The position numbers were made by a program, and so were the translations under genes. From an uncultured Lachnospiraceae bacterium (GTDB taxonomy: Bacteria; Bacillota; Clostridia; Lachnospirales; Lachnospiraceae), in NCBI GenBank assembly GCA_910584205.1, contig CAJUAA010000019.1, forward strand, positions 1-64,000: DNA of 64,000 nucleotides. Direction: 5' to 3'. Below are positions 8,488-16,363 of this stretch, piece after piece (position 1 is the stretch's first letter; each line of letters opens with the position of its first letter). The notes under the pieces were generated by a model that made no database searches, was not told where the DNA came from, and saw only the letters and a list, made by a program, of their open reading frames with translations.

Positions 8488-9720
8488 ATGGATCAGTCTG
8501 TGAGAAAATGGATGGAAAAGGAAATATTGGTTGGAAGATGGAAGATGAGAGGGGCGGAACTGCTCTTTTTGACGGCGCTGACGGCGCTGGCGGTTCTGGT
8601 TCGCGTGCAGGTGCGCTCTTTTGTGGCGGATGACTGGAGCATCTACTGGAGCAGCTGGCTTCTGGAGTTTCAGACCAGAGGGTTTTCGGCGCTGGCGGAT
8701 GATTTTTACGACTATGCCCCGCCGGTCATGTATCTTCTGTATGGGATCACGCGGCTCCCGGTCAATGCTATGACTGCTTTTAAAAGTGTCTGCTGTCTGC
8801 TGGAATTCGCCGGAGCGGCGGTCATCGCCGGGATCGTATCGGAATGTACCGGCAGCCGGAGACGGGCGCAGTTCGCCTACGGCCTCTTTTTGTTTCTTCC
8901 CACAGTGATCCTGAATGCGGCGGTGTGGTCCCAGTGCGACATCATCTATACTTTTCTGATCCTGTGCAGCGTGCGGTTTCTGCTGAAGGGGAAGGCATGG
9001 ACGGGCATGTGGCTTTATGGGGCGGCTTTTGCGGTCAAACTGCAGACGCTTTTTATCTTTCCGTTCCTCGTCATCCTGTGGGTGCGCAGAAAAGTGGATC
9101 TGAAGCATTTCCTGCCCATACCGGTCATGTATGCGCTGGGAATCCTTCCGGCCTGGCTGGCGGGACGGCCTTTGGGGGAGCTGATCGGCATCTACGCCTT
9201 TCAGGGAAGCAAGGACCGATGGTCCCTGTCCATTAAATTTCCCAATATTTATCAGATCATCGGAAACCAGTATTTTCTGGATGAATATGTGGGGGCGGGG
9301 ATGTATCTGATCCTGGGGATTCTGATGCTGGTTTTGTTTGTGATGGCTTATCAGAACGTGCGGGTCACAAAGGAGTATGTGATTCTGATGGTTTTGTTTT
9401 TTGGGCTGCTGACCACGTATTTTCTGCCCCATATGCACGAGCGCTATCTGTATCTGACGGATGCGTTTCTCCTGATCTATGTGCTGATCCGCCCGGAGCG
9501 CTTCTGGCTGTTTATCGCCACGGGTTTCCTGACGGTGGTGGGCTATGGGGAGTATCTGACGAAACATCCGCCCTGCGTGCCCTACGGCGTGCTGGCGTTT
9601 GTGCAGCTGGCCGTACTGGTCGCCATCGGGCTTGATCTGTACCGGTATCCCCGGTATGAAGGGGACCGGCAGAAACTGGATGCAAAGGAAGAAGGGAGGA
9701 TCGGCGATGCGTGTGGATGA
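8488..9720 (+). CDS. Gpi18-like GT-C membrane glycosyltransferase
   Basis: A 410-residue multi-spanning protein (about 9-11 hydrophobic segments). It carries an early DDWSIYW motif in the first loop, WSQCDIIYTF and a late FLPHMHERYLY motif; these acid/WxQCD/HERY features characterise the Gpi18-type (COG5542) lipid-linked sugar transferases. I chose ATG 8488 (GACAGGAG upstream); an upstream in-frame ATG at 8437 lies inside the preceding gene. It probably uses polyprenyl-P-sugar made by the preceding GT2 enzymes and acts on the outer face of the membrane. Confidence 0.8.
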   Translation: MDQSVRKWMEKEILVGRWKMRGAELLFLTALTALAVLVRVQVRSFVADDWSIYWSSWLLEFQTRGFSALADDFYDYAPPVMYLLYGITRLPVNAMTAFKSVCCLLEFAGAAVIAGIVSECTGSRRRAQFAYGLFLFLPTVILNAAVWSQCDIIYTFLILCSVRFLLKGKAWTGMWLYGAAFAVKLQTLFIFPFLVILWVRRKVDLKHFLPIPVMYALGILPAWLAGRPLGELIGIYAFQGSKDRWSLSIKFPNIYQIIGNQYFLDEYVGAGMYLILGILMLVLFVMAYQNVRVTKEYVILMVLFFGLLTTYFLPHMHERYLYLTDAFLLIYVLIRPERFWLFIATGFLTVVGYGEYLTKHPPCVPYGVLAFVQLAVLVAIGLDLYRYPRYEGDRQKLDAKEEGRIGDACG

Positions 9721-10747
9721 TCTGCTTCGGGGACTTTTGTTCCAAAGATTCCGGGTGGGAGCGGTTTCCTTTGATTTTCTGGAAGGGCTTCTGGCGGTCT
9801 GTATCACCGGAGCGGCATATCTGCTTCGGACGCCTTTTGAGGCCGGGCCTCCCCACTGGCCGTATCTGCTGGCGGAGTGGTATCTGGCAGCGGCGTCGGC
9901 GGTGCTTGTCCGGCATCTGACTCACAGCAGGAAAAAGACGATGGGAACCTATGGGATCCTGCTGATCCTGCCGGTGGTTGTGGCGGATGGGACGATCCTG
10001 CGGGGAGACGCCTGCGTGGGGGCGCTGCTGTTCGTCTGCGGGCTTCTGTTTCTGATGCAGTCAGAAAAGCCGTGGGGGGCGTGGCTGTTTACGTTTGTGA
10101 CGGCGGGCCTGCTTCTGTGGTCCGTGAGGTACGTGGGGCTTCTGCTGGGGTGCATGGCGCTCTGGCAGAGCCGGCGGCTGAAGGCGGAGCAGCTTCTGCT
10201 GCTTCTGGCGGCGGGAGGCGCGCGTTTTTTTGCCGCTTACCGGGCGTGGCTTTCGGCCGGCTATACGCTGGTTACCTTCCACTGGCCCAATGTGTATGAG
10301 ATCGTGGGAAAAGAGGCGGTGCAGGGACAGCTGATCGATCCGCTGGCGCTGGTGGGGCTTTTTCTCGCCTGCGGGCTGTCGGTGTTGTTTTTGTATCTGC
10401 ATTCGTTTTGGGCGGGAGAGAACGGACCGGCTCCGGTGCAGCTTCTGAGACTGTTTCTGTTCTGCGGGCTTTTTGCAGGATATCTGCTGCCCTATATGGA
10501 CCAGTCGTACGGATATCTGCCCTGCGTTCTGGCAATAATTTATATGATGCTGGTGCCGGGGGAGTTTCCGGTGCCGATGGCGCTTCAGATCGTGGCCTTC
10601 ACGGGATATCAGGAATGCTTCAACGGGGCGTCCATGATGCCCATGGCAGTATTTGCCGTGCTGCAGCTTCTGGTGATCCTCTGGCTGGGCGCAGGGCTTC
10701 TGAGAGATGCGGGAATAGGATATGAGGTATGGAAACGAAGAAATTAG
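9707..10747 (+). CDS. Diverged Gpi18-like paralogue, conserved residues lost
   Basis: A 346-residue membrane protein overlapping the previous gene by 14 bp; ATG 9707 has GAAGGGAGG upstream. It aligns by eye along its length with the preceding protein: WPNVYEIVG matches FPNIYQIIG, YLLPYMDQSYGYL matches YFLPHMHERYLYL, and the last helices end in comparable VFAVLQL/LAFVQL stretches. The DDW motif, WSQCD motif and HERY motif are all replaced, so it is probably not a catalytic transferase on its own. It may be a structural partner, or a degenerating duplicate. The sequence remains open and well translated, which argues for function. Confidence 0.6.
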   Translation: MRVDDLLRGLLFQRFRVGAVSFDFLEGLLAVCITGAAYLLRTPFEAGPPHWPYLLAEWYLAAASAVLVRHLTHSRKKTMGTYGILLILPVVVADGTILRGDACVGALLFVCGLLFLMQSEKPWGAWLFTFVTAGLLLWSVRYVGLLLGCMALWQSRRLKAEQLLLLLAAGGARFFAAYRAWLSAGYTLVTFHWPNVYEIVGKEAVQGQLIDPLALVGLFLACGLSVLFLYLHSFWAGENGPAPVQLLRLFLFCGLFAGYLLPYMDQSYGYLPCVLAIIYMMLVPGEFPVPMALQIVAFTGYQECFNGASMMPMAVFAVLQLLVILWLGAGLLRDAGIGYEVWKRRN

Positions 10748-11880
10748 CATATCTGGACGGACTGAAGGGCCTGGGGTGCGTGATCGTATTTTTGACCCAT
10801 TTTGTCTATGCGTTTTATTACGGTATGTATCAGTTTCAGCCGGAGAGCTGCCATCTGCCGGGAAATCTGGACATTGCGGTCGGGAAATCCCCGCTGAACC
10901 TGTTTTTCAACGGAAATACGGCGGTGCGGCTTTTTCTGGTCATCAGCGGCTATCTGCTCTGCAGGGGCTATTTTCTCACCGGAGATAAAAACAGGCTTGT
11001 ACGCAGTGCGGAAAAACGGTATCTCCGTCTGATGCCGGCGGTGCTGGTTGTCAATGCGGTGATCTGTGTGTGCATGAAGCTTGGGCTGTATTACAATACG
11101 CCGGCGGCGGCGGCGGCGGGGTCGGAAGCGTGGTTCGCAGGCTTCAATGCGTTCGCTCCGTCTTTTTTGGGGATGCTGCAGGAATCGCTGTATGGCTGCT
11201 TTTTGTTCGGTATCAATCGCTATAACGGTGTGCTCTGGACGATCCAGATTCTGTTCCTGGGGGCCTATCTGGATTATGCGCTGGCGGCTTTTGTGAGCCG
11301 GTTCCGATTCCGCTGGCTGCTGTACGCCGTGCTGGGGGCGGCGCTGCTGCGTACGGATTTTCTGAGTATTTTTCTCGGGTATGTGCTCTGCGATTTTATG
11401 CATACGGACTGGCCCTGGCGGAAACGGCTGTGCGGATGCCGGCCGCTGAACGGGTGCCTGCTGGCGGCGGGGCTCTATTTCATGAGTTATCCGTCCTCCG
11501 GATTCGGCTATGAAGGGACCATCTGGGGGATTCTTCCCATGGTGCTTGTGAATTATTATCACATCTTCGGGGTGCTCTGTTTTGTGACGGCGGTACTGAA
11601 TCTGGAACCCCTTCAACGTTTTTTTTCCATGCGCGGGTTCCTGTATATGGGGCGGATTTCCTATTCCCTGTATCTGATCCATTTTCTGGTGACGGCCACG
11701 TTCGGGGCATGGTTCCTGCTGGCCTTCCATGAAAGGCTGGGCTATAATATGGCCAGCCTTCTGAATCTGGTATTGACAGGAGGCATTACGGTTCTGCTGT
11801 CCGAGCTGTCGTTCCGTTACGTAGAACCGCTGAGCAGGAAAGGGGAGGTGCTGATTGGACGGATCTTTGGAGCAGAATGA
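10729..11880 (+). CDS. Acyltransferase family 3 membrane protein
   Basis: A 383-residue protein with about ten hydrophobic helices. The opening LDGLKGLGCVIVFLTHF places the conserved His in the first membrane helix as in acyltransferase-3 (OafA/NodX) proteins, and MGRISYSLYLIHF is the typical penultimate motif. These enzymes transfer acetyl or other acyl groups onto exported glycans. It overlaps the previous gene by 19 bp. A short GGC run at about 11103-11118 encodes an Ala stretch. Acceptor is presumably the glycan assembled by this locus. Confidence 0.85.
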   Translation: METKKLAYLDGLKGLGCVIVFLTHFVYAFYYGMYQFQPESCHLPGNLDIAVGKSPLNLFFNGNTAVRLFLVISGYLLCRGYFLTGDKNRLVRSAEKRYLRLMPAVLVVNAVICVCMKLGLYYNTPAAAAAGSEAWFAGFNAFAPSFLGMLQESLYGCFLFGINRYNGVLWTIQILFLGAYLDYALAAFVSRFRFRWLLYAVLGAALLRTDFLSIFLGYVLCDFMHTDWPWRKRLCGCRPLNGCLLAAGLYFMSYPSSGFGYEGTIWGILPMVLVNYYHIFGVLCFVTAVLNLEPLQRFFSMRGFLYMGRISYSLYLIHFLVTATFGAWFLLAFHERLGYNMASLLNLVLTGGITVLLSELSFRYVEPLSRKGEVLIGRIFGAE

Positions 11881-12898
11881 GAAAAAAGAACGCCTTGGAT
11901 GGCTGGATTTTGGAAAAGTCATGGGGATTCTGGTGGTGCTGCTGGTCCATGCGGAAGGCGCGCCGGGACCGGTGACCTTTTACGGGGGCATGTTCTACAT
12001 GCCTGTCTTTTTCGTGGCGGCCGGGTATACCTTTCGATGCAGAGAGGGAGAAACGTATGGCAGTTATCTGAAGAAAAAGGTGAAGCGCCTGCTGGCGCCC
12101 TACGCCGGCACCAGCGCGTTTCTGTGGCTGTTTTTCTGGGTGAAGGATTCTCTGCTGGCGGGAACGCCCGGTGATCTGAAGCTCTTTTCCGTCCTGGGCG
12201 TCCTCTATTCCAGAAATCAGATGCATACCATGGCGTATGCCGGGGAAAATCCGGTGCTGCTAAACCTTCTGAACGCGCCGCTCTGGTTTCTGACGGCCAT
12301 GTTCCTGACGTACGCCTGGTACGGGTTTGCCGTCCGAAGCAGAAGAAAATATGTGCTTCTGGCGTCCGGCGCTGTCCTGGCGGTTCTGTGGCATTACGGC
12401 ACGACGTTTCTGCTGCCCTGGAGCCTGGACGCGGTTCCGCTGTTTGCCTGCTATCTGGCGGCGGGGGAGCTGCTGCGGGAGAAAAAGCAGGAAAAGCTGC
12501 TGGGAGAGCTGTGGTTTCTTGGCCTGCTGCTGATTGTATTCCTTGTGTCCTCTCAGCTGAACGGCAGCATGAACCTGTCCAATGGAAATTACGGGCACAG
12601 TATCCTGCTTGGCCTGGCTTCCGGGACATCCGGTTCCCTTCTGGTCTTTGCGGCCGGCATGTGGCTGGAGAAAAAATTTCCTCCGGTCAGGAAGCTCTGC
12701 GTGCTGGCAGGGCAGGAGACGCTGACGGTTCTGTGCTTCCACATGTTCCTGTTCATGTTCATCCGGACCGGGGCTTCCCTGCTGGGGCTGCCCGGGACCC
12801 TGACCCGGGGGCTGCTGGTGGTTGGAAGCATGGTCGTGCTGACGGGGGCGGGATGGTTTGTACATCACAGGGGCTGGATAATTAAGAAAAAGGAATGA
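11855..12898 (+). CDS. Acyltransferase family 3 membrane protein (second copy)
   Basis: A 347-residue protein starting at TTG 11855, with AGGGGAGG 6 bp upstream, overlapping the previous gene by 26 bp. LDFGKVMGILVVLLVHA carries the first-helix His of the family, and about ten hydrophobic segments follow. It resembles the shorter Fuc4NAc/WecH-like branch more than the neighbouring gene does. It is the last gene of the operon; its stop abuts the stop of the convergent gene at 12899 with no base between and no terminator. Confidence 0.82.
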   Translation: MDGSLEQNEKKERLGWLDFGKVMGILVVLLVHAEGAPGPVTFYGGMFYMPVFFVAAGYTFRCREGETYGSYLKKKVKRLLAPYAGTSAFLWLFFWVKDSLLAGTPGDLKLFSVLGVLYSRNQMHTMAYAGENPVLLNLLNAPLWFLTAMFLTYAWYGFAVRSRRKYVLLASGAVLAVLWHYGTTFLLPWSLDAVPLFACYLAAGELLREKKQEKLLGELWFLGLLLIVFLVSSQLNGSMNLSNGNYGHSILLGLASGTSGSLLVFAAGMWLEKKFPPVRKLCVLAGQETLTVLCFHMFLFMFIRTGASLLGLPGTLTRGLLVVGSMVVLTGAGWFVHHRGWIIKKKE

Positions 12899-13558
12899 TC
12901 ATGGATACAGTTCCAGCAAACGGCCCTTCAGTGTTTCCAGGGCATCAAGGGCTGTCTGGGATGCTGCAAAAAATTCATTGTTTTTTACCTGACGATACGG
13001 AACATAGGTATGAACTCCGATGGTATCAACGATTCTGTTTTCGTGATTTTCATATGAAAATACCGGTGTGATGATATTATTACAGTACAGGGAATAAACA
13101 GGTGTTTTCTCTCCCAGGCTATCCTCCTGTTTCTCGATAAATACCAGATAGTCTTCTCCTGTATTCAGTACATTCACGAATCCCCGTTCCATGGAATAAG
13201 GCTCTCCGTACAGGCTTAAAGACCAGGTGTTGCAGGTAAGATAGATTTCTTCGCCCTCTCCAGGACCATTGCCCTGATACAGTTTTTTTACAATAACTGG
13301 CTGTCTGCTGGTAAAGGCCAGATGTTCAACTGCGCCCGCACCGGTCACTTTTGCGACGATGGGCGCTCCTGGAAGTTTTTTCAGAAGCTCTTCACAGGCA
13401 GGTACGGCATGTTCTTCCAGAATTTCAGCTACAAAGATGGTATCAAGATAAGACGGGTCTCTGCTGATGTCTGTATAAGTCGCTTTTTTGCTGATTCCAA
13501 AGCAGGCGCCTGTCAAAAGAGCCAGAATCGTTATCCATAAATGAAGATATCGTCTCAT
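12899..13558 (-). CDS. Anchored extracytoplasmic protein of the BlaI/M56/ABC island, function unknown
   Basis: A 219-residue protein with an N-terminal hydrophobic segment (residues 6-20) ending in TGAC, a marginal lipobox. The rest is soluble, with a compact pattern reminiscent of small beta-rich exported proteins (VKKLYQGNGPGEGEEIYL, YLVFIEKQED). It is the last gene of a minus-strand operon and overlaps the ATPase gene by 4 bp. I do not recognise the family. Its position suggests an immunity or accessory factor for the transporter or for the small secreted protein at 15919-16335. GC is visibly lower than in the flanking glycan genes. Confidence 0.6.
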   Translation of the reverse strand: MRRYLHLWITILALLTGACFGISKKATYTDISRDPSYLDTIFVAEILEEHAVPACEELLKKLPGAPIVAKVTGAGAVEHLAFTSRQPVIVKKLYQGNGPGEGEEIYLTCNTWSLSLYGEPYSMERGFVNVLNTGEDYLVFIEKQEDSLGEKTPVYSLYCNNIITPVFSYENHENRIVDTIGVHTYVPYRQVKNNEFFAASQTALDALETLKGRLLELYP

Positions 13559-14202
13559 GCACCCGCACCTCCTGTCAGTCTGCCGTCAGCCATATGATAC
13601 ATATGATCCGCCAGAAGCGTCATATCTTCCCGGTTATGGCTGGCAAGAAGAATCAATGCGCCTCTTTCTTTCTCCTGATGGATCAACGTTCTGATTTTCC
13701 AAACACCCGACTCATCCAGTCCATTCGTAGGTTCGTCCAGCATGATGATATCCGGCTGCTCCATTACTGCCTGTGCAATTGCAAGGCGCTGCTTCATTCC
13801 CATGGAATATTTCCTGTAGGTGCGTTTGTCGCAAGGGTCCAGCCCAACCCGTTCCATCGCTTCACAGATCATCTGCCAATTTGCAGCTTTTTTTATCCCG
13901 GCCAGATAAGAAAGGTTTTCCATTCCCGTCATATTTGGATACAGCCCTGCATGCTCAAGAACAATGCCAAGATTTGGCAGAACGGAAAAATCCTGATGAA
14001 GTTTTTGACCATCCCAGCAGATGCTGCCGGAATCAACTTTCATCAGTCCGGAAAGAGCCCGGAACAACATCGTCTTACCGGATCCGTTTCTTCCCCATAA
14101 TCCATATATATGTCCGCTTTCCAGCTCGAAAGAAATATCGGTCAAAATCTTATGGTTTCGTATGCTTTTATTGATTCTGCATGCTTTCAGCAGTTTGCTC
14201 AT
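13555..14202 (-). CDS. ABC transporter ATP-binding protein of the BlaI/M56 island
   Basis: A 215-residue short ABC ATPase with Walker A GRNGSGKT, signature YSMGMKQRLAIA and Walker B IIMLDEPTNGLDE. It lacks the BcrA-type C-terminal extension and ends soon after the H-loop (LLASHN), the size usual for bacteriocin-type exporters. It overlaps the following gene by 4 bp and lies 1 bp from the preceding membrane protein gene, so the two membrane proteins upstream are its likely partners. Confidence 0.88.
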   Translation of the reverse strand: MSKLLKACRINKSIRNHKILTDISFELESGHIYGLWGRNGSGKTMLFRALSGLMKVDSGSICWDGQKLHQDFSVLPNLGIVLEHAGLYPNMTGMENLSYLAGIKKAANWQMICEAMERVGLDPCDKRTYRKYSMGMKQRLAIAQAVMEQPDIIMLDEPTNGLDESGVWKIRTLIHQEKERGALILLASHNREDMTLLADHMYHMADGRLTGGAGA

Positions 14203-14203
14203 A

Positions 14204-15001
14204 TTACATCATCTCCATTTCCCGGTTGTCTGTCAACAGTTCCGATCTGTGAATCAAAATTCCCCCTGTAATGATGACGACGATACAGCACATCGTCAAG
14301 AACAGCAGAGCATGTGTTGATTTCATGGAATACGTTCCTTCAAACTGCCAGCCAAGAACCGTACAGGATATCGGGTTTAGCTGTACCAGTTTTTCGATCA
14401 TCAGGTTAGAAGCATGTCTGGTTTCCAGAAAACCTGCTATACCAAGACCTGCAAGGCCGATCGTCTGGATTCCCATTACAACAACTGCCGCCATACTGCT
14501 GCCGGATATAAGAGCCAGAAGATTCATCAGAAGTATCCAGCTGAAGTTCCACAGGAAGAAGACGGACAGGTGGCAACCCAGTATGATAAGACCATCCTGC
14601 CGGAACTTCACCCGAAAACAGAAGGAACTGAGCAGGATCACCGTCCCTGTGAGGACAGTCTCAAATATGCAAACTTTTACGAACAGGGAAATCAGGATAC
14701 TTCTGTACCACTTCAGCCGGTTTGTGCATCTGCTGAATACGTAGACGCCCGCAGTGCAGAAATGATGGTACAGATCAATCCCCCAGATCATGGACACTGC
14801 ATAACAGGGCAGCATCCGAAGCATATAGCTCAGCAGCTCCGGCAGAGAACATCCCATGACAAAGCTGCCTCTTGAGCCGCTTAGCTGAAGAATAACCTCG
14901 CTCAGAGATATTTCCCGGTCATATGGGTTTACAAATGCAGTCATAAGATAGACGCCGGATATCAGTCCCCAGAGCGAAGCTCTTATTTTTTCAGACTTCA
15001 T
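14204..15001 (-). CDS. Multi-spanning membrane protein, probable ABC permease subunit
   Basis: A 265-residue hydrophobic protein with about six membrane segments, one beginning right at the N-terminus (LWGLISGVYLMTAFV) and others near residues 105-130, 145-165, 170-190 and 235-250. No named family is recognised. It lies between another membrane protein (4-bp overlap) and the ATPase (1 bp), the arrangement of a two-permease ABC exporter. It is unusually rich in Cys and Met for this window. Confidence 0.65.
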   Translation of the reverse strand: MKSEKIRASLWGLISGVYLMTAFVNPYDREISLSEVILQLSGSRGSFVMGCSLPELLSYMLRMLPCYAVSMIWGIDLYHHFCTAGVYVFSRCTNRLKWYRSILISLFVKVCIFETVLTGTVILLSSFCFRVKFRQDGLIILGCHLSVFFLWNFSWILLMNLLALISGSSMAAVVVMGIQTIGLAGLGIAGFLETRHASNLMIEKLVQLNPISCTVLGWQFEGTYSMKSTHALLFLTMCCIVVIITGGILIHRSELLTDNREMEMM

Positions 15002-15846
15002 CCGTATCGCTCCTGCCTTTTCCCAATCTCATATAGACCGATAACTGCCAGAAACAGGAAAGCTGCTGCAGCGGGCAGATACCAGCAGAATTTTCTGTTG
15101 TCGTTAAAAAGCAGCAGATATTCGTACCAGCTGATCTGGCAGCTTCCTGCGGAAAACAGTTCATTCAGATACAGGGTACTGTTTAAAAGCAGAAATGACG
15201 GGAAGAACAGAACTACCCGATACTTTATGGAAAAGCAAAATGAGACTGCCGTTGTAAATGCAGCCATGATACCAGAACAGATTCCGAACAGAAACGTTCC
15301 AAGAACTGCATAAAGAACCGGAGAAACCATATAGACCATGCATGTTGGATAGCGGTGTACCATTTCTGCATATTCCTGACTGTAAATACTCAGATTTGTC
15401 AGATCTCCGTGTGAATCAGAAGGAAAAGAGACACAGGTAATCAGTATTTCCACAAAAAACGGAAGCGTAAAAACAAGAACAGTAGTAAGGAAAACAGACA
15501 AAAGTTTCGCCTGCATGTAATGTTTCTTTCCCAGACGTGCAGTCAGATAAAGCTCCTCTTTTGTCTGCCGTTCTTTTGCATAAGACAGTCCGGCAGCCAG
15601 CGGGACCAGTAACGGATACAGCATGGTAAACAGCAGAACAGTATCCGCATCATAGTATGTTTTGTTGTAACTGAGCGTAAGCAGCTTCACGGGTTCGTAC
15701 ATCTGAGACACGTCAAGCCCCTGAAAGGTAACTACATTTCTCAGGTAATTCCAAAGGACGATCCAGAATAAAACCGTCAGTGTGAATCCGGCTTCCCGCT
15801 GCTTTAATAAAAATCCTGTTTGTCGTAAACTTTCTTTTAACAGCAT
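14998..15846 (-). CDS. Multi-spanning membrane protein, probable ABC permease subunit
   Basis: A 282-residue protein with about six hydrophobic helices, a long extracytoplasmic loop after the first (about residues 40-65), and an ERQTKEELYLTARLGKKHY segment after helix 2 that resembles the E-x-x-x-G coupling region of ABC-2 permeases. Overlaps the next membrane gene by 4 bp. The start is ATG 15846. It follows a strong hairpin (15866-15898) that separates it from the secreted protein gene. Confidence 0.68.
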   Translation of the reverse strand: MLLKESLRQTGFLLKQREAGFTLTVLFWIVLWNYLRNVVTFQGLDVSQMYEPVKLLTLSYNKTYYDADTVLLFTMLYPLLVPLAAGLSYAKERQTKEELYLTARLGKKHYMQAKLLSVFLTTVLVFTLPFFVEILITCVSFPSDSHGDLTNLSIYSQEYAEMVHRYPTCMVYMVSPVLYAVLGTFLFGICSGIMAAFTTAVSFCFSIKYRVVLFFPSFLLLNSTLYLNELFSAGSCQISWYEYLLLFNDNRKFCWYLPAAAAFLFLAVIGLYEIGKRQERYG

Positions 15847-15865
15847 ATGTATAACCTCTGTCTGG

Positions 15866-15898
15866 CCGGAGCGGAAAATATTTATTTTCCTGCTCCGG
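15866..15898 (-). promoter_or_regulatory. 15-bp stem hairpin inside the operon, no U-tract
   Basis: CCGGAGC (15866-15872) pairs with GCTCCGG (15892-15898), and GGAAAATA (15873-15880) pairs with TATTTTCC (15883-15890), leaving a two-base loop and one bulged base. In the transcribed (minus) direction no U-run follows. It lies after the small secreted protein gene and before the membrane genes, so it is better explained as an mRNA-stabilising or processing hairpin that sets a higher level of the secreted product than of the transporter. That role is inference. Confidence 0.7.
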
Positions 15899-15918
15899 GT
15901 GGTATCTGTTTTTGCTAT

Positions 15919-16335
15919 TTATCTCCCGTTATAATAAACGGATGCGTTTGCTGATGCTTTTGTATTTCCGCGGAATTGGAAACCTACAAATCTTGTTGAC
16001 AGGTACCCCTCTTTGATGGTGATTGTTGAATTTGATGAAGCGGATTCACTCAAAAGAACTTCATCGCTGATAACACCCCCATATCCATTGGTCACTCTGC
16101 ATCGTATTTGTTTAAATGTATCTGTTCCAGAATCAGGATATACAGAGTAGCATCTGGCATATACAGTTGAATACTGGCCTGAACGTGAATCTGTATGATC
16201 CGAATCGGAAGTCCATGTCATATTTGCAAGAATCGCTACGTCTGCAGATTTTGCCAGACTTGTCATGTTGCCTGCAAATAAAAGCATTGCTGCAAAAATA
16301 TAAGAGATCATCTTTTTAGCTGTTTTTCTTTTCAT
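15919..16335 (-). CDS. Small secreted beta-rich protein, novel
   Basis: A 138-residue protein with a clear signal peptide: KRKTAKK, then a hydrophobic core (residues 9-21), then a cleavage region around SLAKSA (residues 26-31). The mature part (~108 residues) is rich in Ser, Thr, Tyr and Asn with alternating hydrophobics, suggesting a beta-sandwich, and has exactly two cysteines (62 and 79) that could form a disulfide. It ends in ASVYYNGR. I recognise no family; it does not match the lactococcin-972 pattern. ATG 16335 has AAGGAAG upstream. It lies in an operon with a BlaI repressor, M56 peptidase and ABC exporter, so it could be a secreted toxin, signal, or substrate of a stress response. Confidence 0.65.
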   Translation of the reverse strand: MKRKTAKKMISYIFAAMLLFAGNMTSLAKSADVAILANMTWTSDSDHTDSRSGQYSTVYARCYSVYPDSGTDTFKQIRCRVTNGYGGVISDEVLLSESASSNSTITIKEGYLSTRFVGFQFRGNTKASANASVYYNGR

Positions 16336-16363
16336 TTAATTCTTCCTTTCGATACTGAGACAT

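Noticed and set aside
11103..11118. GGC-repeat as a phase-variable tract
   Set aside because: Only about five units and in frame; it encodes an alanine run and is probably ordinary base composition.
12890..12910. A transposon junction at the zero-gap border of the island
   Set aside because: No inverted or direct repeats and no transposase; the two stop codons simply abut.
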